Made by a program: the position numbers and the translations under genes. A DNA stretch of 64,000 nt, taken from assembly GCA_903952265.1 (NCBI GenBank), contig CAJBEU010000002.1, forward strand, positions 62,001 through 126,000. The letters run 5' to 3'. The notes under the pieces are model-generated. The model did not search any database. It saw only the letters and a list, made by a program, of their open reading frames with translations, and was not told the origin of the DNA. Numbering within the stretch: position 1 is the stretch's first letter; every line of letters begins with the position of its first letter. Source of the stretch: an uncultured Rickettsiales bacterium (GTDB lineage: Bacteria > Pseudomonadota > Alphaproteobacteria > Rickettsiales > Rickettsiaceae). Positions 57,315 to 64,000 of this stretch are shown here, piece after piece.

Positions 57315-58268
57315 ATGGCTAGTGCTGAGGTATTGGGTTGCTACGGATACTTGCCTTCTAAAGTTATTTCTAACGCAGATCTTTGCAAAACGGTTGATAC
57401 CTCAGAAGATTGGATCGTTTCTCGAACTGGAATATTAAATAGGCATATAGCATCAGTTGATGAATTTACTTCAGATTTAGCCCTAAAAGCAGCAAGGGGA
57501 GCTTTGCAAAATGCTGACCTAAATGCTGTGGATATGATCATAGTTGCAACCACTACTCCAGACAGCACTTTCCCTTCTACCGCAGTCAAAGTTCAGCGAG
57601 GGCTTGGAATCCCGGGCAACATTCCCGCTTTTGACATACAGGCTGTATGTTCTGGATTTATTTATGGTCTTGAAGTTGCCAATTGCTTTATTTTATCTAA
57701 AAAATACAAGACCATTTTGCTAATTGGAGCAGATAAAATGTCTAGTATTGTGGACTGGAGTGATCGAAATACCTGCGTGTTGTTTGGAGATGGTGCTGGT
57801 GCTATTGTTCTAGGGGCTAGCAAAGATTCCTCCGGTATCATAGATACTTTAATACACGCAGACGGGGAATTTTACGAATCATTGTGCACTAATGGTGGAC
57901 CCTCTAGTACTGGTTCAACTGGAAAGTTGTACATGGAAGGAAAAACTGTATTTCGCCATGCAGTTACTAGTATGTCCTGTGCAATTAAAAACTTGCTGAA
58001 TAAAAACGGAATAGAAAAATCTGAAATTAAATATTTTATTCCTCATCAGGCAAACGAGAGGATCACAGAGTCTGTAAGAAAAGAAGTTGATTTAAAACAG
58101 GAGCAAGTTATAAGTACTGTTCATCTGCATGCTAATTGTTCTGCAGGATCAATTCCTTTGGCTTTAGATTACTCTATTAAAAAGAATAAAATTCAAAAAG
58201 GAGACATAGTCTTATTTGCGTCATTTGGGGGGGGGTTTACTTGGGGTGCTGCTCTGCTCAGATGGTAA
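57315..58268 (+). CDS. fabH: Beta-ketoacyl-ACP synthase III
   Basis: FabH starts fatty acid synthesis by condensing acetyl-CoA with malonyl-ACP. The catalytic Cys is in DIQAVCSGFIYGL, the His in PHQANERI and the Asn in HANCSAGSIPLALD; the C terminus SFGGGFTWGAALLRW matches. A GTG at 57306 is in frame, but the ATG at 57315 suits the family N terminus (317 residues). rpmF-plsX-fabH is the ancestral order; here plsX is lost or moved. Confidence 0.96.
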   Translation: MASAEVLGCYGYLPSKVISNADLCKTVDTSEDWIVSRTGILNRHIASVDEFTSDLALKAARGALQNADLNAVDMIIVATTTPDSTFPSTAVKVQRGLGIPGNIPAFDIQAVCSGFIYGLEVANCFILSKKYKTILLIGADKMSSIVDWSDRNTCVLFGDGAGAIVLGASKDSSGIIDTLIHADGEFYESLCTNGGPSSTGSTGKLYMEGKTVFRHAVTSMSCAIKNLLNKNGIEKSEIKYFIPHQANERITESVRKEVDLKQEQVISTVHLHANCSAGSIPLALDYSIKKNKIQKGDIVLFASFGGGFTWGAALLRW

Positions 58269-58339
58269 TTGTTAGTCAATTTTGCCCTTAAGATTACCTT
58301 TATTTATAAATTTTTTAAAAATTTTGACTTGGGGCTTTT

Positions 58340-59176
58340 GTGTCTGAATTTATGTATGCGATCGAAGATCTTAAGAAAAATATCCTTGATATTTGGGAGG
58401 AAAAGAATCTTCAGGACAAAAAGCTATGCAGTTCTGATCATGTAAAATTTCATATTGATCAAATGCTGCGTCTTCTTACTGAAGGTAAAATTAGATCTTG
58501 CGATAATAACAATGGAAGCTGGACTCTAAACTCTTGGATTAAAAAAGGCATTCTTTTGCTTTTTAAAACTGTAAAGTCTAATTGTTTTCTTCAGGATAAA
58601 ATTTATTACAGAGATAAAATTTTACCTTTACGCGGTGAAGATCTCAATGAAGGAGTGAGATTAGTTCCTACTTGTTACGTTCGGGGGGGCGTGTTTTTGG
58701 GTAAAAATGTAATAGTGATGCCCTCTTTTATTAATATTGGAGCTTATGTGGATGCAAATACAATGATAGATAGTTATGCTACCATAGGATCTTGTGCACA
58801 AATTGGTAAGAATTGTCATATTTCCAGTAATGCTGTTATTGCTGGAGTTTTAGAGCCTTTACAATCTATGCCTGTGATAGTGGAAGATGAGTGTTTTGTG
58901 GGCGCTGGAAGCGTTCTTTCAGAAGGAGTAATTATTAGAAAGGGCTCAGTTTTGGGTGCGGGAGTAGTTTTGACAGCAACTACTAAGATCTTTAATCTCC
59001 AAACTGGAGAAATCAGTCAACAAGAGATACCTCCTTATTCTGTGGTTGTGCCCGGGGTTATGAAAAGCCGCAATTCTGAAATTTTTATGCAATCCGCAGT
59101 AATAATTAAAACTGTCGATGCCTCAACCAGAAAAAAAACCTCAATCAACGAGCTACTTAGGGATAAAGAACATTAG
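58340..59176 (+). CDS. dapD: Tetrahydrodipicolinate N-succinyltransferase
   Basis: DapD succinylates tetrahydrodipicolinate in the DAP/lysine pathway. The left-handed beta-helix hexapeptides are clear (VIVMPSFINIGAYVDANTMI in part, TIGSCAQIGKNCHIS, GVLEPLQSMPVIVED), and the ending KTVDASTRKKTSINELLR is diagnostic. The start is GTG at 58340 or the ATG four codons later. The length is 278, typical. It is followed by parS-like site 3. Confidence 0.96.
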   Translation: MSEFMYAIEDLKKNILDIWEEKNLQDKKLCSSDHVKFHIDQMLRLLTEGKIRSCDNNNGSWTLNSWIKKGILLLFKTVKSNCFLQDKIYYRDKILPLRGEDLNEGVRLVPTCYVRGGVFLGKNVIVMPSFINIGAYVDANTMIDSYATIGSCAQIGKNCHISSNAVIAGVLEPLQSMPVIVEDECFVGAGSVLSEGVIIRKGSVLGAGVVLTATTKIFNLQTGEISQQEIPPYSVVVPGVMKSRNSEIFMQSAVIIKTVDASTRKKTSINELLRDKEH

Positions 59177-59186
59177 ATCTAGGGTT

Positions 59187-59202
59187 TGTTCCACGTAGAA
59201 CT
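59187..59202. promoter_or_regulatory. parS-like site 3, diverged
   Basis: TGTTCCACGTAGAACT matches the common parS sequence TGTTCCACGTGGAACA at 14 of 16 positions, keeping the central CACGT core that the other two sites have changed. It lies in the 116-base gap between dapD and sodB. Confidence 0.55.
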
Positions 59203-59292
59203 TTTTAATTCAGAAAAAAGTCTGAGCAGGCAGGGAATTTATAAAGCACTTTAGAATCTTGTGTAATCTGATTTTCTTTGGCAATTTCTTAA

Positions 59293-59949
59293 TCAGCTTA
59301 GGGCTGCTTCATAATTTGACTCCAAATTTTCCCAATTTAAAAATTTATTAAGCGTAGTTTCTACGTATTTTGATCTATCGTTTTTAAAAGCTAAGTAATA
59401 AGCATGCTCCCAAAGGTCGCATGTAAAAATTGGAAAGACGGAGTTCTCCTCACTTAAGGGCAATTCTGCGTTGCTTGTGGTAACTATTTTTAGTTGTCCA
59501 TTGGAAATTACTAGCCAGCTCCAGCCACTTGCGAAATGGTTAACACTAGCTTCTACAAACGTTTTTACGAATTTTTCCCATGATTCGTACTGCTGCAGTA
59601 TAAGTTTCCATAAGTTTCTTTTGTGCTTTTCCTGACTATCGGGAGAAATACAGAGCCAGAAAAAATCATGGTTCCATGTTTGTGCTGCATTATTGAAAAT
59701 TGCGGTCTTTTTATTAGCACGACTATACTCTATGAGTCTTTCAAGTTTCATTTTTCGTAGATATTCATTTTCTTCCAAAGATAAAAGTCCGTTTAATTTA
59801 TTTATATATCCTTGATGGTGTTTATTTCTGTGATAAGAAAAAATTTCTGGTGTCAGAAAGTTTTCCAAAAAGGCATTTTCCAAATACTGCAAAGGCAAAA
59901 GTTCAAATGGATAATTTCTATTAATTAGACTTCTGGTACTTGTTTTCAT
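59293..59949 (-). CDS. sodB: Fe/Mn-type superoxide dismutase
   Basis: SOD dismutates superoxide, useful against host oxidative attack. All four metal ligands are present: His40 (FSYHRNKHHQGY), His94 (TWNHDFFW), Asp178 and His182 (CDLWEHAYY). The flanks NNAAQTWNHDFFW and SGWSWLV fit the iron subgroup rather than the manganese one, but metal choice is uncertain. The 218 residues include about ten extra at the N terminus, with no signal peptide. It is a single gene, divergent from ftsZ. Confidence 0.94.
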   Translation of the reverse strand: MKTSTRSLINRNYPFELLPLQYLENAFLENFLTPEIFSYHRNKHHQGYINKLNGLLSLEENEYLRKMKLERLIEYSRANKKTAIFNNAAQTWNHDFFWLCISPDSQEKHKRNLWKLILQQYESWEKFVKTFVEASVNHFASGWSWLVISNGQLKIVTTSNAELPLSEENSVFPIFTCDLWEHAYYLAFKNDRSKYVETTLNKFLNWENLESNYEAALS

Positions 59950-60117
59950 GGGATAATCATTATCAATTTTAGGTTCTAAATAGCCTTATAGTTTTGTATA
60001 TCACGTTTTTTGCTTTTTGAGCAACGGTTTCTTAAAGTTTTACTTATCTGGCATTGTATAATTATGCTTATTTGTTAGTATTAATTCGTTTACAAGTAAT
60101 AATTTTCGAATCTTTTC

Positions 60118-61443
60118 ATGAGTATGAGTTTTAACGACGTGCTCTTGCAACCCGTAATAGTGGTTTGTGGAGTAGGTGGAGCAGGGAATAACGCTGTTAA
60201 CAACATGATAGAGTCGGGTTTAGAAGGTGCTAAATTCATTGCAGCTAATACTGACGCTCAAGCGTTGAGTAAGTCTTTGTCTCCTGTAAAGATACAGCTA
60301 GGTAGTGGTATAACCAAGGGTTTAGGTGCTGGATCTGTTCCTAGTGTGGGTGCAAATGCTGCAGACGAGTCTCGTGACGAGATAAAGAAAAATTTAGAAA
60401 ATGCCAATATGGTTTTCATTACTGCCGGAATGGGTGGTGGTACTGGTACCGGAGCTGCTCCAGTAATAGCCAAGATAGCCAAGGAGCTAGGAGTACTGAC
60501 AATAGCAGTTGTTACTAAGCCTTTTGATTTTGAAGGTGCTTATCGCATGCAAATGGCGATGAAAGGTATATCTGAGCTGAGTCAGTATGTGGACACCTTG
60601 ATTATAATTCCAAATCAAAACTTATTTCGTCTTTCTAGCGATAGAACTACTTTTCTTGAAGCATTTAAAATGTCGGACAACGTTTTGAGTGGCGGAATTA
60701 AGAGCATCACAGATTTAATGAACATGCCTGGACTTATTAACCTGGATTTTGCCGATATTCGTACAATTATGGCTGCGATGGGTACGGCAGTTGTTGGTAC
60801 AGGAGAGGCCTCTACTGAGGAAGACAGGTCCATCATTGCGGCTAAGGCAGCTATCTCTAATCCCTTGCTTGATCATTCTTCTATTAAAGGTGCCCGCAAT
60901 GTTTTGATTAACATCACTGGAGGAATGGATATGACCTTGCATGAGGTGGATAATGCTGCAAATCACATAAGAGAGGCCGTTGCAAACGACGAAGCTAACA
61001 TTATTTTTGGATCCACCTTTGATGCTAGTCTTGAGGGTAGAATAAGGGTTTCTATAATTGCTACCGGAATAGAGTCGGCTCAACAAGAAAAGAAACAATT
61101 TACTCCTATGAAAGAGCCCGAATTCTTGCACAGAGCTGGAACCCAGAGCAGGGGCTTTTCTTTAAATAACAGCACTCGCTCTTACTCCAATCAGCATCTG
61201 GGAGAGGATAAAAACAGATCTCACTCTAATGAGTCTTATCAGTCAAATAAAAGCAGCGAACATGAAAAGATTGATCCAAAAGTTGTAGAAACAAAAAAAA
61301 TCAGATTGGGAAGCTTTAGTGCCGATTCTCAGCACGAGCATTCTTCTCATTTGCACGATTTTGATATTTATGAGTCACCTGCATTTTTTAGAAAAAATAA
61401 AAAGAACAGAAAAGATTCAGATTTATCCTCATCTGATGATTAA
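60118..61443 (+). CDS. ftsZ: Cell division GTPase FtsZ
   Basis: FtsZ polymerises into the division ring. The tubulin signature GGGTGTG is at residues 106-112, with [15 protein letters not shown] earlier and the synergy-loop [12 protein letters not shown] linker of about 100 polar residues leads to the C-terminal peptide [11 protein letters not shown], which resembles the D-I-P-x-F-L-R anchor bound by FtsA and other partners. It is separated from ddl-ftsQ by 31 kb and lacks ftsA next to it. A TATAAT at 60057-60062 is a likely -10 element. Confidence 0.97.
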   Translation: MSMSFNDVLLQPVIVVCGVGGAGNNAVNNMIESGLEGAKFIAANTDAQALSKSLSPVKIQLGSGITKGLGAGSVPSVGANAADESRDEIKKNLENANMVFITAGMGGGTGTGAAPVIAKIAKELGVLTIAVVTKPFDFEGAYRMQMAMKGISELSQYVDTLIIIPNQNLFRLSSDRTTFLEAFKMSDNVLSGGIKSITDLMNMPGLINLDFADIRTIMAAMGTAVVGTGEASTEEDRSIIAAKAAISNPLLDHSSIKGARNVLINITGGMDMTLHEVDNAANHIREAVANDEANIIFGSTFDASLEGRIRVSIIATGIESAQQEKKQFTPMKEPEFLHRAGTQSRGFSLNNSTRSYSNQHLGEDKNRSHSNESYQSNKSSEHEKIDPKVVETKKIRLGSFSADSQHEHSSHLHDFDIYESPAFFRKNKKNRKDSDLSSSDD

Positions 61444-61496
61444 ATTTTGAAAAAGTTCTTGGATAAATGTGATTTTTGTTGTACAAACTTTCTAAT

Positions 61497-61571
61497 TCCT
61501 CGGTAGCTCACCGGCAGAGCAAGCGGCTGTTAACCGCTTGGTAGCTGGTTCGATTCCAGCCCGAGGAGCCA
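61497..61571 (+). tRNA. trnN: tRNA-Asn (anticodon GUU)
   Basis: The acceptor stem TCCTCGG pairs with CCGAGGA; the D arm is GCTC..GAGC, the anticodon arm AGCGG-CTGTTAA-CCGCT carries GTT, and the T arm is GCTGG-TTCGATT-CCAGC. The 3' CCA is encoded (GCCA, 61568-61571). An upstream TTGGAT (61460-61465) and TACAAA (61483-61488) with 17-base spacing might be its promoter. It is the only tRNA gene I find in the window. Confidence 0.97.
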
Positions 61572-61621
61572 TTCTTTGGCTTGGTCTTTTATAATGTGCC
61601 TTTGACTAACATCTTTCTCTA

Positions 61622-62104
61622 TCAGGCGATGTTTCTAAATCCATATTTTTTTAGAACGCTTTTATTTAAATTGCCTGCGAAAAGTTCTGATTCTACCTTT
61701 CTTCTCCATATCAGTCCTTTAACTTTGTTGTTATTACAATAAACCCAACGCCCAAATTCCTCTTTAGCCTCCTTGAATGTTTCTCTATTGATTTTTTGCC
61801 TTAGTGTGGATCTTTGTAGAGCCGCTCCTCCTACATTAAAAGTAAATGATACTAAGGCATCGAATTGATTCTGGTTTAGGGATACTTTTATATTCCTCAG
61901 TACAGAATTTTCGGCTATCTGCAAATCTTTTAACAGCATCTCGTGGGCTTTTTCTTTTGATATAACTTCCCAATTTGTTGTGTTTTCAACTTTATGCCCA
62001 TATCCAATTGTGAGGCATCCTCTAGGGCATATGTAAGGTTTTAGTGATATTTTTTCAAAAGTTTTTATCAATGCTATTCCGATATCAGAAGTAGTAATGA
62101 CCAT
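61622..62104 (-). CDS. Phage-type lysozyme (glycoside hydrolase family 24)
   Basis: The protein is a muramidase of the T4/P21 endolysin class that cuts peptidoglycan. The catalytic triad spacing E-8-C-5-T is exact: Glu17 in KTFEK, Cys26 and Thr32 before IGYGH; Cys for Asp is known in several phage lysozymes. NQNQFDALVSFTFNVG and WRRKVESELF are also family marks. The 160 residues make a complete enzyme. There is no signal peptide or SAR-type anchor. It lies 50 bases from tRNA-Asn, a common phage integration target, suggesting a relic or a domesticated gene. Confidence 0.85.
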   Translation of the reverse strand: MVITTSDIGIALIKTFEKISLKPYICPRGCLTIGYGHKVENTTNWEVISKEKAHEMLLKDLQIAENSVLRNIKVSLNQNQFDALVSFTFNVGGAALQRSTLRQKINRETFKEAKEEFGRWVYCNNNKVKGLIWRRKVESELFAGNLNKSVLKKYGFRNIA

Positions 62105-62176
62105 TTTTTTAGTAAACCAACTTAACGTAGAATTTCTAATTGCATCATAATTTAGATTGGCAGTAGCGCTAATCTT

Positions 62177-62740
62177 TTATCTTAGTTTTATTGTTATGTT
62201 GGGAATAGTAAGGAAGTTATTATTTGAAGGGATAGTAGCGGAAAAATGAGTTGCGCTATAGGGAGGCAGAATTAGTTCTGCCAAAATTGATTTTGTTATC
62301 ATTTTCTTATCTTCTTCTAGAATAAGAAAATCTACTTTGTGAACTATAACTTGTTTCTCTGCAACATTGTGAATTTGGCAACGCAGTTGTAGTTGACCTT
62401 CTACCAAGTTGCAGCGCAGTTCTTTAACTTTTATTTGGTTACTGCAATAAAGTAGGTGTTTATGATGCGAATAGATACAGTAAGATGCGTACAAAGTGAG
62501 GAAAATAGCAAGTAAGCAAAAAACATAGCTAAATGCTTTAATTGCCAATCCATTCTTTTTTTTTGCCGTAAAGGAGCTGGATCGAGGTGCAGAATTGTCT
62601 GTTAAAGGTATCTTACTGGTCTGTCCTAATTTAGAGTCACTAACTTGCCATATGCTGTAGCATACAGGGCATCTGACGTGCTCCACCTGAATATTGCCTA
62701 GATTAAATCTAGCATTACAATTTGGACAAGATAGAACCAT
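62177..62740 (-). CDS. MJ0042 zinc-ribbon, single-pass membrane protein
   Basis: The N-terminal 40 residues are the MJ0042-type zinc finger: CPNCNARFNLGN, then VRCPVCYSIWQV with two CxxC pairs and the trailing tryptophan. A polar linker and one membrane helix (about 68-90, AFSYVFCLLAIFLTLYASY) follow, then a periplasmic beta-rich domain of about 90 residues ending VPSYSATHFSA-like and TIPNITIKLR. Such proteins are widespread in alphaproteobacteria without a settled role. It is in a small run with the lysozyme downstream and the SH3b protein upstream. Confidence 0.85.
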   Translation of the reverse strand: MVLSCPNCNARFNLGNIQVEHVRCPVCYSIWQVSDSKLGQTSKIPLTDNSAPRSSSFTAKKKNGLAIKAFSYVFCLLAIFLTLYASYCIYSHHKHLLYCSNQIKVKELRCNLVEGQLQLRCQIHNVAEKQVIVHKVDFLILEEDKKMITKSILAELILPPYSATHFSATIPSNNNFLTIPNITIKLR

Positions 62741-62794
62741 CTTTTACATTGCCTTTTTATAAATCTAAAATACTTGCCTGGAGAACTTTGAAAA

Positions 62795-63250
62795 CTATAG
62801 ACCCCAAAGCTCTGATTTTGTAATCCAACCTTGATATTTTTGAATTTGCACTTTACACCAGACGTCCTGTAAGCTTATCAATCTGCATTTTACTCTTGGT
62901 TTTATCGTGGCAAGAATCGTGGATTTGATGTTAGGTTTAGAATACATAATTTTACTCTCCTTTGAGTTTATTATAATGAATTTTTTATTTGAAAGTGCAC
63001 TTATATGTACCCAACCTGAGTCATTTTCAATATCTTGTATCTTTTTCCAATTACCAAAAGTAGTAAGGACTTTTACAGGTTCATGCTTTTTTAAAAATAC
63101 TAACTTTACTTGACTATTGTTGTTTGGAGCGCATCTAACACTGACTTTAAAAAATTTAGTAGAAAGAAATTCTTGATTTTCGACGCACTCTGCATTTAAG
63201 AAAGTACATAGTAAAAGGGCAAAAAAAATCGAAGATACTTTTTTCTTCAT
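62795..63250 (-). CDS. Exported SH3b-domain protein
   Basis: A signal peptide (KKKVSSIFFALLLCTFLNA, cleavage near ALNA-type LNAEC) leads to two bacterial SH3-like repeats: KVSVRCAPNNNSQVKLVF to DSGWVHISAL, and KIMYSKPNIKSTILATI to YQGWITKSEL, the latter with the typical G-W. Alphaproteobacteria carry similar DUF1058 proteins of unknown function, thought to bind wall or peptide ligands. It is 54 bases from the MJ0042 gene. Confidence 0.85.
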   Translation of the reverse strand: MKKKVSSIFFALLLCTFLNAECVENQEFLSTKFFKVSVRCAPNNNSQVKLVFLKKHEPVKVLTTFGNWKKIQDIENDSGWVHISALSNKKFIIINSKESKIMYSKPNIKSTILATIKPRVKCRLISLQDVWCKVQIQKYQGWITKSELWGL

Positions 63251-63290
63251 CTGCTTTTACAAATAGTTGTGGTTAAACACTTGGTGCAGT

Positions 63291-64000
63291 TCAAAAGGAT
63301 TTACCCATGCTAAAGTGAAAATTAGATTTTTTATCATCCTTGTGGCCGGATTGCCATAAAACCCAAGAAAGTTTTAAAAGGGCTCCATTTACTTCTGCTT
63401 CTATTCCTATTCCACAAGATTTACGTAAGATATCTCTACTTTCAATAGCGGCGGCTGCGTCAAAATTTTTCTTATTCTTACGCCATACGTTACCGCAATC
63501 AAAGAATAATAGACCAGAAACAGGTAATTCTTCTGGAAGGAATAAGGAGCTTTTTAGTTCTGCGGACAATCTATAATACCTATCTCCTCCATGAGAATAT
63601 TTACAATTGTTTTTAATCACGTACGGGTCACAACCAGCAGCCGAGAAACCTCTCATATTATCTTCTCCTAGGCTAAAGCAATCTTGAGTTCGAATACGTT
63701 GACCTGAAGGTTGGTACAAAGCTCCGGCACTTGTGGAAAGATGCAGTAAAAGTTTTTTGCCTGAGATAGGAATTTTTAGGTCTGCATTTGCAACAAATTT
63801 GTGAAAATTTGCATCTTTTGAAAAAGTTTGACGATACGCATGAGTAACAGAGCAATCAAGTACTATGGCCTCAGTCTCTCTTTCTGCGTAGGTTTTAAAT
63901 TTATATGATAGACAATTTTGTACTTGTACAGCCTTGTATGTTCCTGGATCTAAAGCTCTACCTCTAGAATCATCTTTAGTATCTGCAGTTTGAGATGCGT
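63291..64000 (-). CDS. Omp85-family outer membrane barrel (BamA/TamA), C-terminal part
   Basis: The frame is open to the window edge, so only the C-terminal 235 residues are seen. They contain the barrel's RGF loop motif (DNMRGFSAAGCDPYV), GGDRYYRLSAELKSSLFLPE, LLFFDCGNVW and the final strand, ending in phenylalanine (HFSMGKSF), the classical outer membrane insertion signal. BamA inserts barrel proteins together with BamE (56448). TamA is an alternative; the POTRA domains that would decide lie outside the window. GenBank-style start at 63719 would be wrong: the coding continues upstream. Confidence 0.85.
   Translation of the reverse strand, partial: ASQTADTKDDSRGRALDPGTYKAVQVQNCLSYKFKTYAERETEAIVLDCSVTHAYRQTFSKDANFHKFVANADLKIPISGKKLLLHLSTSAGALYQPSGQRIRTQDCFSLGEDNMRGFSAAGCDPYVIKNNCKYSHGGDRYYRLSAELKSSLFLPEELPVSGLLFFDCGNVWRKNKKNFDAAAAIESRDILRKSCGIGIEAEVNGALLKLSWVLWQSGHKDDKKSNFHFSMGKSF

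Noticed and set aside
60715-61131. 138-codon frame antisense to ftsZ
   Set aside because: It is a shadow of the conserved ftsZ coding sequence, with cysteine- and histidine-rich translation unlike a real protein.
63291-63719. A separate 142-residue protein starting at 63719
   Set aside because: The frame continues upstream to the window edge with barrel-like strands; the TTG at 63719 is internal to an Omp85 gene.

Overview
The window is a compact, AT-rich stretch of bacterial chromosome that I read as coming from an alphaproteobacterium living inside host cells, of the Rickettsiales/Holosporales type. The evidence for class is a 41-residue bL36 of the alpha-proteobacterial form, a threonyl-tRNA synthetase with the PMSCPCHIQIF motif, a Rickettsia-like D-Ala-D-Ala ligase, a CGFS glutaredoxin, an MJ0042 zinc-ribbon membrane protein and an SH3b exported protein. 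The evidence for lifestyle is a full-length non-mitochondrial ADP/ATP translocase (25681-27147), few and short intergenic gaps, and dispersal of operons that are normally intact. The standard genetic code fits. I cannot name the species.

Layout. 1-4.6 kb (minus): mnmG (cut by the window edge), an unrecognised two-helix membrane protein, infC, thrS. 4.7-9.9 kb (plus): pth, ychF, glyQ, glyS, nusB. 9.9-14.1 kb (minus): gpsA, mtaB, dapF, a degenerate LytM lipoprotein, grxD. 14.3-23.9 kb (plus): nth, an esterase, glyA, mnmA, an amino-acid permease, hisS, pnp, nrdR. Then comM (minus), tlc-ddl-ftsQ (plus), obgE (minus) and an orphan ABC ATPase (plus). 31.0-41.0 kb (minus) is one long block: a DUF721/DciA-like gene, atpHAGDC, secY, adk, rpsM, rpsK, rpoA, rplQ, rpsT. 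41.3-46.8 kb (plus): comEC, tilS, ftsH, rpmJ. 46.9-50.5 kb (minus): dnaG-rpoD. 50.9-64 kb: rpmH-rnpA, rpsB, murJ-rsmE-rnhB, tsf, bamE, rpmF-fabH, dapD, sodB, ftsZ, tRNA-Asn, a phage-type lysozyme, two small envelope proteins and the C-terminal half of an Omp85 protein.

How the genes work together. Most are core information-processing genes: four aminoacyl-tRNA synthetase systems, tRNA modification, ribosomal proteins, initiation and elongation factors, primase/sigma70 and RNA decay. A second theme is the cell envelope. Peptidoglycan precursor synthesis and export (dapD, dapF, ddl, murJ), division (ftsQ, ftsZ, a LytM factor) and outer-membrane assembly (bamE, Omp85) are retained, so the organism probably makes a wall and a true outer membrane. 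Energy comes from its own F1Fo ATPase and from host ATP through Tlc; amino acids are imported. ComEC and ComM suggest DNA uptake was kept.

Most notable signals. Three parS-like palindromes lie within 6.8 kb (52431, 55430, 59187), which suggests the replication origin is near. The atp operon is joined directly to secY-adk, with the spc operon broken between rplO and secY. A 52-bp piece of ftsQ is duplicated 2.8 kb away between 9-bp inverted repeats. A cytoplasmic-looking phage lysozyme gene sits beside the tRNA. PNPase has an 80-residue disordered RG/FGG-type tail. I found no CRISPR array, insertion sequence, toxin-antitoxin pair, secretion system or convincing new defence system; apart from these points the window is ordinary housekeeping DNA.
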